The translations under genes were made by a program, and so were the position numbers. Source: CAYPPK01 sp964412615 (GTDB lineage Bacteria > Patescibacteriota > Minisyncoccia > Sungbacterales > HO2-52-23). Taken from it: a DNA stretch of 64,000 bases. Numbering within the stretch: position 1 is the first letter of the stretch; the number at the start of each line of letters is the position of its first letter. The notes under the pieces are model-generated. The model was not told the origin of the DNA and made no database searches. It saw only the letters and a list, made by a program, of their open reading frames with translations. The stretch spans positions 1 to 64,000 of the forward strand of contig CAYPPK010000001.1 of NCBI GenBank assembly GCA_964412615.1, given 5' to 3'. This document shows positions 22,393 to 30,353 of the stretch, one piece after another.

Positions 22393-23034
22393 ATGAGAAA
22401 AGAAGCTTTTGTAGAAGGAGAATATTACCATATTTATAGTCGTGGCGTTGATAAACGGCCAATATTTAATAATGACCGAGACAAGGCCAGGTTTATTCAT
22501 ACACTTTATATTTTGAACAATTTTCAGGAAATACCGTATAGATTTGATGTTGTTAAACTAACACCCAAGGAACATCTAACTCCCATTAAACCGTACGTAG
22601 AAGTAGCAGCTGGATGTCTTATGTCAAATCACTATCATTTTTTACTATGTCCTTTAAAAAAAGATGGAATCAGTGGGCTTATGCATAAAATCGGGACAAG
22701 CTATACAAAATATTTTAATATTAAACATGAAAGAAGCGGTCGGCTTTTCGAAAGTACATTTAAGGCAAAGCATGTTGATCGCCATGAATACGCAGCATAT
22801 CTAACGCAGTATATCCACTTAAATCCGGCCACACTGTTCCAAGCTTAGCTTGGAACAGTTGGAACAGAAGAGGTATTGAATAAAGTTGAGGATTACGAAT
22901 GGTCTAGCTTACCTGATTATCTTGGTAAAAGTAGCAAATTATCCATTGCATTATCACCTACTTTCCAAAAGAACATCCTAGGCCTTAACTCAAAAGAGTA
23001 TAAAGGCTTGCTCTCAGAATTGTTCCAAGCTTAG
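22393..23034 (+). pseudogene. REP-associated tyrosine transposase (RAYT, IS200/IS605-like Y1), interrupted by a REP
   Basis: Begins MRKEAFVEGEYYHIYSRGVDK. The metal-binding HUH-type motif is in LMSNHYHFLLC, and the likely catalytic Tyr is in GTSYTKYFNIKHERSG. The frame runs to YIHLNPA, then enters a REP whose TAG (22846-22848) ends it after 151 codons. The same frame continues behind it with VEDYEWSSLPDYLG, the usual RAYT C-terminal motif, up to a TAG in the third REP (23032-23034). So a REP inserted in frame into its own transposase gene and truncated it; function would need readthrough or survive without the C terminus. RAYTs mobilise REP palindromes, which flank this gene in inverted orientation. 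Confidence 0.85.
22836..22856 (-). repeat. REP palindrome, copy 2 (stop-bearing orientation), inside the RAYT gene
   Basis: Same arms with central TTA, the reverse complement of copy 1. In frame it reads LFQA-stop. A short partial repeat (TTGGAACA) follows. Confidence 0.85.
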
Positions 23035-23042
23035 CTTGGAAC
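23022..23042 (-). repeat. REP palindrome, copy 3, at the RAYT 3' end
   Basis: Identical to copy 2 and followed by partial arms (CTTGGAACAATTGGAACATGG). It supplies the in-frame stop of the RAYT reading frame and mirrors copy 1. Confidence 0.85.
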
Positions 23043-23135
23043 AACTTGGAACAATTGGAACATGGCGGCATTAGGCAATAGAAATAATTTCATGGTAATT
23101 ACATTTCAGGAGGCAAAGGATAAATAGGGCTTAAA

Positions 23136-23164
23136 TTGACACTTGCGGGCGGACATCATACTCT
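23136..23164 (+). promoter_or_regulatory. Promoter of the winged-helix gene
   Basis: -35 TTGACA (23136-23141), 17-bp spacer, weak -10 TACTCT (23159-23164). The ATG at 23172 follows after 7 nt, again a leaderless arrangement. Confidence 0.4.
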
Positions 23165-23171
23165 TGAAGTC

Positions 23172-23891
23172 ATGGATTCTCGTATTCCCAAAGAGCTGCA
23201 AAGAAAGCTTTTTGAGCTGACTTTGGCGTTGTACCGGGTGACGGATTTTTTTCCGCCAGGGGAGGCGCTGCGCAAGCATCTGCGGGAAAAAGCCAATGAA
23301 GTTTTCGGCCTGGCCTCCGAATACGGTTTTTCCCCTGATGCGGACAGGGAAGCTATTGCTATCCTTTCCAAAGTGGAAAGCATAAAAGGATATATTTGCA
23401 TTGCCCGATCCTTGCGGTTTGTGAAGCCGCTCAACCTTACAATCTTGGAAAGAGAATATGACTCCCTGGCGGGTTTTTTTGCCGGGGAACTGAATGCGCC
23501 AAAACAAGAAGCAGAGGAAAACGCGGCCCGGCCGGAAAGCAAGGAAGAACTGCCCACTTGGCATGAATTTGCCGGAAAGACCCATCAAAAAAGCGAAAAG
23601 GATAAAAAAAGCGGCAAGGTTATTCATCCTTTGTCCGATATGTCCAATATGACAAAGGATGCAAAAATCAAAGCAGATGAAGCCCTTGGTGATATTACTG
23701 AGCGGCAGAAGAAAATATTAGAATATATCCACAAAACATCGCAAGCCAAAATCAGCGATTTTTATTCATTTTTTAACGACTTAAGCTCCAAGACCATTCA
23801 GCGCGATCTTCAAGATTTAGTTTCGCGGAACATTCTTAAAAAAGAAGGGGATAAGCGCTGGACGGTTTATTCATTAAACCATGTCTCATAA
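23172..23891 (+). CDS. Helical protein with C-terminal winged helix-turn-helix, probable regulator
   Basis: 239 residues from MDSRIPKELQRKLF. The first about 110 residues are helical, resembling four-helix-bundle proteins (LALYRVTDFFPPGEALRKHL; SKVESIKGYICIARSL). A charged linker (about 115-180) follows, then a DeoR-like winged helix (ERQKKILEYIHKTSQAKISD, LSSKTIQRDLQDLVSRNILKKEG). The linker part IHPLSDMSNMTKDAK is encoded by an 11-bp inverted repeat (23625-23635 with 23651-23661). The 3' end overlaps galU by 11 nt. DNA binding is inferred from the winged helix. Confidence 0.65.
   Translation: MDSRIPKELQRKLFELTLALYRVTDFFPPGEALRKHLREKANEVFGLASEYGFSPDADREAIAILSKVESIKGYICIARSLRFVKPLNLTILEREYDSLAGFFAGELNAPKQEAEENAARPESKEELPTWHEFAGKTHQKSEKDKKSGKVIHPLSDMSNMTKDAKIKADEALGDITERQKKILEYIHKTSQAKISDFYSFFNDLSSKTIQRDLQDLVSRNILKKEGDKRWTVYSLNHVS
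23625..23661. repeat. Inverted repeat inside the winged-helix gene
   Basis: CATCCTTTGTC (23625-23635) and GACAAAGGATG (23651-23661) are exact reverse complements around a 15-base loop containing TGTCCGATATGTCC. It encodes part of the interdomain linker. Confidence 0.7.
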
Positions 23892-24816
23892 CCAAAACAT
23901 TAGTGATACAAAAGGACAATCAGCAACATTTATTTCTTCACCCATGTCTAATCCCGTAAAAAAAGTAATCATTCCAGTGGGCGGCTACGGCACGCGTTTT
24001 CTTCCTGCCACCAAAGCCCAGCCCAAAGAAATGTTACCCATCGTGGATAAACCCGTAATACAGTATTTAGTGGAGGAAGCGGTTGATTCCGGCATGAAAG
24101 ATATTATCCTGGTAACCGGCAGAGGCAAGCGCGCCATTGAAGACCACTTTGACCATGCGGCAGAGCTGGAAACATTTTTGGAATCGCGGGGCAAATCAGA
24201 GCTTGCCAAATCAATAAGACATATTTCATCGTTGGCCTTTTTCTATTATGTCCGACAGAAAGAACCCAAAGGAATAGGGGATGCCATCCTCCAGGCGCGA
24301 TCCATAGTTAATAATGAGCCGGTGGCCATAATGTCAGGGGATGACATTATAGACACCGGAGACGGGGATCCGGCTTTGAAGCAGCTTATTAAGGTTTACG
24401 AAAAATATGGCAAGCCAGTAGTGGCAGTGGTGAGAGTCCCTAAAGAAGAAGTCCACAAATATGGAGTTATTGCCGGGGAAGAGGTGGAACCAAGAGTGTG
24501 GAAGGTCTCGGGCATGGTTGAGAAGCCAAAAACAGAAGAGGCGCCTTCCAATCTGGCTATTGTCGTAAAATACGTGATTACCCCGGAAATTTTTGAATAT
24601 TTGAGCAAGGAGAAGCCGGTAAACGAGGAGATCTACATTAACCTGGCCTGCGATAAATACATTAAAAACGGGGGGGAGTTTTACGCCTATGAGGTAGAGG
24701 GAACTTGGTACGACTGCGGGATGAAGCTGGGCTTCCTTAAAGCAATAGTAAATTACGGTCTTAAGCATCCGGAAGTGGGGAAAGAGTTTCGTAGGTACCT
24801 GGAAGAAAGGGGGTAG
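23881..24816 (+). CDS. galU: UTP-glucose-1-phosphate uridylyltransferase
   Basis: Up to 311 residues. The nucleotidyltransferase signature is GGYGTRFLPATKAQPKEMLP; other GalU landmarks are VDKPVIQYLVEEA, MSGDDIID and VVKYVITPEIFEYL. It makes UDP-glucose for the surface glycans encoded further on. The ATG at 23881 overlaps the previous gene by 11 nt, but MSNPVKKVIIPVGG at 23944 fits the usual N terminus better and may be the true start. It contains the common GalU loop with DYDCGMKLG-like text (TWYDCGMKLGFLKA). Confidence 0.93.
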   Translation: MSHNQNISDTKGQSATFISSPMSNPVKKVIIPVGGYGTRFLPATKAQPKEMLPIVDKPVIQYLVEEAVDSGMKDIILVTGRGKRAIEDHFDHAAELETFLESRGKSELAKSIRHISSLAFFYYVRQKEPKGIGDAILQARSIVNNEPVAIMSGDDIIDTGDGDPALKQLIKVYEKYGKPVVAVVRVPKEEVHKYGVIAGEEVEPRVWKVSGMVEKPKTEEAPSNLAIVVKYVITPEIFEYLSKEKPVNEEIYINLACDKYIKNGGEFYAYEVEGTWYDCGMKLGFLKAIVNYGLKHPEVGKEFRRYLEERG

Positions 24817-24843
24817 AGCTAAAGTTATCCACAGAACTTTACC

Positions 24844-24871
24844 TTGATATACAGTTGACAGGGACTATAAT
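24844..24871 (+). promoter_or_regulatory. Promoter P1 of the S-layer-like gene
   Basis: -35 TTGATA (24844-24849), 16-bp spacer, -10 TATAAT (24866-24871). The leader to the ATG at 25397 would be about 520 nt. Confidence 0.6.
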
Positions 24872-24939
24872 GGGGATTAGAGTGTTTTTGTGCCTGATTT
24901 AAGCCCCTTTAGCCTTAAATTGGGTGTGGATAAATCCGC

Positions 24940-24967
24940 TTGAAGTAGTTGTTCCGGAATCTATAAT
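24940..24967 (+). promoter_or_regulatory. Promoter P2 of the S-layer-like gene
   Basis: -35 TTGAAG (24940-24945), 16-bp spacer, -10 TATAAT (24962-24967). Two tandem consensus-like promoters fit a highly expressed surface protein. Confidence 0.6.
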
Positions 24968-24971
24968 GAAA

Positions 24972-25396
24972 GTACAAGCTTATGTTTATTAAGTTCTAGA
25001 CGCTATTAACGAAAGCCATTTTTTGGTTGTATTTAGATATCAGGGCGGGATTTAATTCCGAATTGGTATCTGGAGGCAATGACAGTCAAGGCGGCAAGGA
25101 GAGGACTTTGACAACTTAAAAGATGCGAGGTTTAGAAGTTTTTCTGGAGATTCAAGGTCCGGTCGATCCTGTGCTTCACGCGGAGCTACCAGCAAGCTGG
25201 TCATTCCGCGTGGAGTGCGGGGAAGGCTTGACTCCATATTAATTAATTTGATTATCGGTAAATAAATTAAAAAAACACCCATCTGCGTATATCTGTGTCG
25301 ACAGATAAAAAGATGAGTGTCCCTGGTGAGACCCTCCTTACTATCTATAACAACGGAAAGCAAGGAAGGGTTTCAGAAAAATTATAGGAAAAAAAT
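24972..25396 (+). promoter_or_regulatory. Long structured leader of the S-layer-like mRNA
   Basis: About 425 nt without a credible gene. Hairpins: CACGCGGA (25177-25184) with TCCGCGTG (25205-25212) enclosing ACCAGC/GCTGGT; ACAC-ATCT (25275-25284) with AGAT-GTGT (25311-25320) enclosing TATCTGT/ACAGATA; and a further stem ACCCTCCTT with AAGGAAGGGT nearer the start. AGGAAAAAAAT precedes the ATG, a usable ribosome-binding site. The leader may stabilise the mRNA or control translation. It matches no riboswitch I can name. Confidence 0.5.
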
Positions 25397-28300
25397 ATGA
25401 ACATAAAATTAAAAGTGGTTACACTCGTAACGAGCGTGGCCATTTCCGGAGCAGCGGCGATTGTCCCGTTTGCCGCAGTGGCGGACCACACAACGGCCCA
25501 CACCATTGAGCAATTGACGGCGCAAATCGCGGCTCTCCAAGCGCAGCTTGCAGCTTTAGCAGGCGGTAGTACTTCTACCCCGGCTGGCAAGTGTTCATTC
25601 ACCCGAGCCCTGACAGTGGGATCTACGGGTGATGACGTAAAATGTCTTCAACAGTATTTGAACGGCGCAGGACACCAAGTAGCAGCTAGCGGTGCCGGAT
25701 CACCCGGCAGTGAGTCCACTTACTTCGGTTCGCTCACCCGAGCGGCTGTCTCCAAGTGGCAGGCGGCCAACAGTGTATCGCCGACAGCAGGATATTTCGG
25801 TTCGCTTTCACAGGCAAAATACAATTCGCTTGTGGCAACGACACCAACCACTCCGACCACTCCTGGTACGCCTAGCGTCCCAGTAGCAGTAGGCAGCGGA
25901 TTAACGGTAACTTCGCCGGCCGATCAGCCAGCGGCAACGCTTGCTCCTGAATCAGCGGCGAGGGTTCCCTTCGTAAAAGCGGTCTTGACCGCCAGCGCGG
26001 ATGGAGATGTAACCGTAAGTTCAGTAACAGTTGAGCGCAAAGGCCTGGCGGATGACGCCTCTTTTGACGGCATCCTTCTTCTTGATGAAGACGGAACCCA
26101 AATTGGTACCACCAAGACCTTGTCTTCAGAACACAAAGTGGTTCTGGACGGGGGTTTTACGGTTAAAGCAGGAACTTCCAAGACCATTTCTATTGCCGGC
26201 AACATGGTTGCTGACAACAGCGGCCGCGCGGGACAAGTAGCTAAGCTGGCCATTGTAGCGGTGAATGCGGGAACTTCTGCGGTCAATGCCTCTTTGCCGA
26301 TTGAGTCAAACGGCATGACCATCAACGCTTCGCTGGACATTGGTACGGTAACTATGTCTATCGGCTCGCTTGATCCTGGTTCTGCCAACACCAAGAATGT
26401 CGGCACCAAAGGATATTATCTGGCGTCCGTCAAGGCATCGGTTGGATCAGCAGAGGACATGACCTTTGAATCCATCCGGTTCAATCAGGCAGGTTCGGCC
26501 GCTTCCAGCGACCTTGAAAATGTCAAGGTGGCGGTGAGCGGAACCGACTATCCGGCCACCGTATCTTCTGACGGAAAATACTATATTGCGAAATTCTCTG
26601 GCGGCTTAAAAGTTGCCAAGGGAGGCAATGCTGAATTCTCCGTAAAAGCCGACCTAGTCAACGGTTCGGCAAGAACGGTTGACATGGATATCCTCCGCAA
26701 AGCGGACATTGTGGCTAAAGGCAACACCTTCGGTTACTACGCTCTGCCTGGAGGCGGATCAGCCGGCGCGGCAACCGCAGGAGCGTTCTCCACTAACCAG
26801 GAGCCGTTCTTCAACGCGTATGCGGCTACCATAGATAAGGGTTCCCTGCTGGTTTCTTCCTCAAACAAAGTGCCAGCTGGAAACGCTCCGATTGATGTAG
26901 CTGATACTAATATCGGCGCCTTCCTCTTTGATGTGAAAGGCGAGCCGATGCAAGTCAGCTCTTTTGCCCTTAAAATCATTAACACCGGAACAGCCACCAA
27001 TACCGATGTCGTGAGCGTCAAACTATACGACGCTAACGGCTCAGTACTTGCTGGACCTAAAGATGGAACTTCAAGCGGCGCTACCTTTACCGACACCTTT
27101 ACCTTGCCGGTTGGCGAGAACGTGGTGTATGTGAAGGCTAAGCTTGACACCACTTTCGTATCCAACGACACAGTGAAAGTAGCCATTGATCCTGACGACC
27201 ACTTGACGGTTAAAGGAACGGTTACCGGACTTTCCGTAACTCCTAGCCCAACCTCGGCGGTTACCGCCAATACCCAGACCGTAAAGGCGGGATCCGTGAC
27301 CTTGTCTGTATCGCCGACTCCTTTCGGCCAGAATGTGGTGCGGGGAGTAAATGGATACCTGTTCGCAACCATCGTGTTTGACGGAACAAACTCTGGCGAG
27401 GACGCGCGCGTAACTTCAATCAAACTGCAGGATACGGTTTCAGCGGCAGGCGTTGCCGATGAGATTAACTCTTGCGTGCTTTACGACGGAGCAACCGCGC
27501 TAAACACCGGATCCGATGTGGTAAACCCGTCTGACGAGACCGATACTACCAACGACGAAACCTTCACCCTTACGAATAACTTGGTTATTCCGAAGGGCAC
27601 AGTGAAGAATGTTAACTTAAAGTGCAACATTTCCTCAGCGGCAACTGCCAACAGCACTCACTCCTGGGGTCTTAATGACACGTCAGCGCACAATGTGACG
27701 GGCGCCTCAACCGGACAAGCCATCACCGAGAGCGTTACCACCTCCACCGGATCCATCATGACCATCAAGACCGCCGGATCCTTTACGGTTGTCAAAGATA
27801 CTTCAGCTCCCACAGCCGCTCTGGTTCTTTCCGGTAGGACCGATGTTCCAATGAACGTGCTGAAGTTCAGCGCGGTGGATGAGGCGGTCAATATTGAAGA
27901 CATAACCTTGACCTATTCTTCCAGCACCGCATCCAGTTCCGACTTCCTCAAAGTGACTTTGTGGGACGGCGCGACCAAGATCGGTGAGGCAGTGTGGGCA
28001 GGTACCAATCAAAACGCTACCTCTACCCTTACTCAACCGTTTGTGGTGGCCAAAGACAGCGACAAGCTGCTGACGATTAAAGCCGATTTGGCTTCCATCT
28101 CCACAGTTGCTTCCACCACCGCAGGAAGGCTGATTGCCATTGACTACAACGGCATCAGCTCCTCCACCGGTGTGGGGCAGTCATCTGGTGTACGGCTTGG
28201 TTCGTCCAGCGGCTCCAACACCGCCGGCGCGTCCATGCAGATTATGAAGACCTTCCCGACCTTGGCTAAGCTCTCCGTGCCTTCAACCAGTATTCCGCAA

Positions 28301-28990
28301 ACCAACGCGATTCTATATCGCTTCTCGGTAACCGCGGATGCGGCAGGACCGATATCACTCTACAAGCTGACCTTCCAGGTGTCTTCAAGTTCGGTGTCGG
28401 CTACTTCGTCTAACTTCAATGTGTACGCCTACACTGACTCCAGCTTCTCGGCCAAAGCCTATGACAACAACCCGACAGCTGCCGCCAATGTGGATTGTGT
28501 AAGCCAGACAAACCTTGACACGAACACCAATTGTACGACAGTAGTTGCGGCAACGGCAGGAGGCGGAAATTCGTCCTCATCGGATGTGGTCTGGTTCTTC
28601 GGCCCATCGGGCAACGTAGCCTCCACTACGGAGGGCGTAGTTGTCCCGGCCGGAAGCACCTATTACTTTGAGCTTCGCGGCGATATCACCAACCCGAACT
28701 CTGGAACGGGTAACACCCTCCAGGTATCGCTCCTTGGTGATGCGACGCGGCCAGTCCGTTCAGCGGCAGTGGCAACACCGCTCGCTACAGCGGTTGGCGG
28801 CTTCCATGACAGTGCAAGAGGATACCTTAGCACGGCGGCTCAAGCTGCTTCCCAGTCAGCCAACAACGACTTTATCTGGTCGCCAAACTCCACTACTACT
28901 TCGGCAACCTCCACAACCGACTGGACTAACGGCTTCCTGGTTCCTGGACTCCCGTCCACGAACATGTCAGCCAACACCTTCTCGAACTAA
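25397..28990 (+). CDS. Giant S-layer-like surface protein with peptidoglycan-binding domain
   Basis: 1197 residues. A signal peptide (about 1-29) is followed by a short coiled coil (EQLTAQIAALQAQLAALAGG) and a peptidoglycan-binding type 1 domain (about 67-150, LTVGSTGDDVKCLQQYLN, YFGSLTRAAVSKWQ). A Pro/Thr linker (about 153-170) leads to a long chain of Ser/Thr/Ala-rich beta-sandwich modules without cysteines except a few near 690-735 and 1030-1045. No C-terminal anchor. This plan suits an S-layer or main coat subunit held by the N-terminal domain. Two promoters, a long leader and a very strong terminator suggest high expression. GC content is higher than in most of the window. Confidence 0.8.
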   Translation: MNIKLKVVTLVTSVAISGAAAIVPFAAVADHTTAHTIEQLTAQIAALQAQLAALAGGSTSTPAGKCSFTRALTVGSTGDDVKCLQQYLNGAGHQVAASGAGSPGSESTYFGSLTRAAVSKWQAANSVSPTAGYFGSLSQAKYNSLVATTPTTPTTPGTPSVPVAVGSGLTVTSPADQPAATLAPESAARVPFVKAVLTASADGDVTVSSVTVERKGLADDASFDGILLLDEDGTQIGTTKTLSSEHKVVLDGGFTVKAGTSKTISIAGNMVADNSGRAGQVAKLAIVAVNAGTSAVNASLPIESNGMTINASLDIGTVTMSIGSLDPGSANTKNVGTKGYYLASVKASVGSAEDMTFESIRFNQAGSAASSDLENVKVAVSGTDYPATVSSDGKYYIAKFSGGLKVAKGGNAEFSVKADLVNGSARTVDMDILRKADIVAKGNTFGYYALPGGGSAGAATAGAFSTNQEPFFNAYAATIDKGSLLVSSSNKVPAGNAPIDVADTNIGAFLFDVKGEPMQVSSFALKIINTGTATNTDVVSVKLYDANGSVLAGPKDGTSSGATFTDTFTLPVGENVVYVKAKLDTTFVSNDTVKVAIDPDDHLTVKGTVTGLSVTPSPTSAVTANTQTVKAGSVTLSVSPTPFGQNVVRGVNGYLFATIVFDGTNSGEDARVTSIKLQDTVSAAGVADEINSCVLYDGATALNTGSDVVNPSDETDTTNDETFTLTNNLVIPKGTVKNVNLKCNISSAATANSTHSWGLNDTSAHNVTGASTGQAITESVTTSTGSIMTIKTAGSFTVVKDTSAPTAALVLSGRTDVPMNVLKFSAVDEAVNIEDITLTYSSSTASSSDFLKVTLWDGATKIGEAVWAGTNQNATSTLTQPFVVAKDSDKLLTIKADLASISTVASTTAGRLIAIDYNGISSSTGVGQSSGVRLGSSSGSNTAGASMQIMKTFPTLAKLSVPSTSIPQTNAILYRFSVTADAAGPISLYKLTFQVSSSSVSATSSNFNVYAYTDSSFSAKAYDNNPTAAANVDCVSQTNLDTNTNCTTVVAATAGGGNSSSSDVVWFFGPSGNVASTTEGVVVPAGSTYYFELRGDITNPNSGTGNTLQVSLLGDATRPVRSAAVATPLATAVGGFHDSARGYLSTAAQAASQSANNDFIWSPNSTTTSATSTTDWTNGFLVPGLPSTNMSANTFSN

Positions 28991-29010
28991 GCTAGATCCT
29001 TGTGCTAGCG

Positions 29011-29038
29011 GTAAAAACCCCGGAAACGGGGTTTTTAC
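29011..29038. terminator. Strong bidirectional terminator after the S-layer-like gene
   Basis: A perfect 12-bp stem (29011-29022 with 29027-29038) with a GAAA tetraloop; GTAAAAACCCCG pairs with CGGGGTTTTTAC, giving T5 on both strands. A smaller hairpin GCTAG/CTAGC sits just upstream. Confidence 0.9.
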
Positions 29039-29095
29039 TTTGCCAAATTTCTTAGGCGTCGCAAGTGCTACATTAAGAAAATTCTTAAGCAAGCG

Positions 29096-29242
29096 GTCTG
29101 GTCGAGGTGTTTTGCTTCTTGAGGTAATTAAAATCGAGGCAGTATGGTTCCGCCTATGGGCGGATGCCGAGATTTTACTTAGGGAGCGAGTCGCTGGATG
29201 AGCGAGCCGTGCCGAAAGAAGCAAATACCGAGAGGACCAGAC
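29096..29242 (+). ncRNA. Candidate structured RNA, long imperfect hairpin
   Basis: Outer stem GTCTGGTC (29096-29103) with GACCAGAC (29235-29242); second stem TTTGCTTCTT (29111-29120) with AAGAAGCAAA (29216-29225). Inside, AAAATC-GA-GGCA pairs with TGCC-GA-GATTTT around a symmetric GA/GA internal loop and a CCGCC/GGCGG apical stem. The overall long-rod shape recalls 6S RNA, but no family match can be claimed. It lies in the 453-bp gap behind the S-layer terminator; no open frame there is convincing. Strand is not certain. Confidence 0.4.
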
Positions 29243-29385
29243 TAGCGAGCGACTGTGGATAACTTCTCTCTTGCTTAGTAAATTTATTGATTTAAAATTA
29301 AGCTATGCGTATTAACTTAAGATGTTAATAACTTTAAGCGAATTGTCGAATCGCTTCTTTTGAATAATAAAATTATTAATACTCA

Positions 29386-29426
29386 ACTCCGACATTATAG
29401 TCGGAGTCCCGACCGAAGCGTCGGGA
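29386..29426. repeat. Paired GTCGG hairpins
   Basis: ACTCCGAC (29386-29393) with GTCGGAGT (29400-29407), then TCCCGAC (29407-29413) with GTCGGGA (29420-29426). The same two-hairpin arrangement, in the other order, lies inside the glycosyltransferase gene at 35872-35916. Confidence 0.7.
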
Positions 29427-29443
29427 TAATATTTATCAGTTAT

Positions 29444-30340
29444 ATGTCTAAGAAAAATTCGTTTTCATTTATACTCGCTCTGGTTCTCGGAGTCGCGCTC
29501 GCGGTCGGAGGATCGGTTTGGGCCACTTCTATCGGCACTAACATTTCAGTCAGCGGCAACTTGACCACCAGCGGCACCTCTGCCTCATCCAGTGTTGCCC
29601 TCGCTTTGGGGGTGGGCACGACTACTCCATCCATGATGTTTTCCGTCGGGGGAGCCGGAGGCACCAATACCGGACACGGCTACTTTACCGGAGGTCTGGG
29701 TGTTGGCATTTCCACAACTACAGCCGGAGGATTGGAAACAACCGGAGACGCGGCTTTAGGGGGAGCATTGAGTGTTACCGGCATCTCAACTCTTACCGGC
29801 GCTACTACGCTCTCTGGAGCGGCTACTCTCTCAAGCACCCTTGCCGTAACCGGTCTATCCACCCTTAGCGGAGGAGTGTTGGCAAATAACGCAACTTCCA
29901 CGATTACTAATTTAAGTATGCTAACTTCTACCTCCACTCAAGCTACAAGTTCGTATCTTGCCGTTACTTCCAGCGCCTCAACCACCAACTTTAGGGCTAA
30001 CGGCACGATTCAGCTTGGACCCAATGGCAGCAGCATAACCAATGTGATGCACGGTTTCTGCTCTTTCGGACCGCTTGCCGCTGCCCAAAGCATTGCCGCA
30101 ACCTCTACGGGAACAGTGGCTTGCACTACCGAAGCACCAACCGGTCTTGCCTTGGGAGATAAAGTATGGCTGACTGCTTCCACCACCGCTTCAGGCGTGA
30201 CAACAGACGGATGGTCTATATCTTACACCGGCATTGCTTCTTCCACGGCAGCAGGCAGAATTCAGGCTATGGTCTATAACGGCACCGGAGCCGCTTGGAC
30301 GGTCACTACCTCTACTTGGCAATTCTTTATAGTTAAATAG
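29444..30340 (+). CDS. Exported repeat-rich surface protein
   Basis: 298 residues from MSKKNSFSFILALVLGVALA. A signal peptide or N-terminal anchor (about 6-29) is followed by fibre-like repeats: GALSVTGISTLTGATTLSGA and related STLAVTGLSTLSG units, then a compact C-terminal domain (about 195-298) with two cysteines (HGFCSFGPL, GTVACTTEA). Repeats of this kind occur in phage-tail-fibre-like and adhesin proteins. The start at 29444 is chosen because residues upstream lack protein character and overlap the GTCGG hairpins. It precedes the peptidoglycan-binding gene by 13 bp. Confidence 0.65.
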   Translation: MSKKNSFSFILALVLGVALAVGGSVWATSIGTNISVSGNLTTSGTSASSSVALALGVGTTTPSMMFSVGGAGGTNTGHGYFTGGLGVGISTTTAGGLETTGDAALGGALSVTGISTLTGATTLSGAATLSSTLAVTGLSTLSGGVLANNATSTITNLSMLTSTSTQATSSYLAVTSSASTTNFRANGTIQLGPNGSSITNVMHGFCSFGPLAAAQSIAATSTGTVACTTEAPTGLALGDKVWLTASTTASGVTTDGWSISYTGIASSTAAGRIQAMVYNGTGAAWTVTTSTWQFFIVK

Positions 30341-30353
30341 GCCTCTCAATTTT

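Noticed and set aside
24817..25363. A 103-residue minus-strand frame in the S-layer leader region
   Set aside because: It covers the hairpins of the leader, lacks a ribosome-binding site and has no recognisable domain.
28641..29224. Open frames across the end of the S-layer-like gene and its terminator
   Set aside because: They overlap a coding frame and a perfect terminator on either strand and have no protein character.
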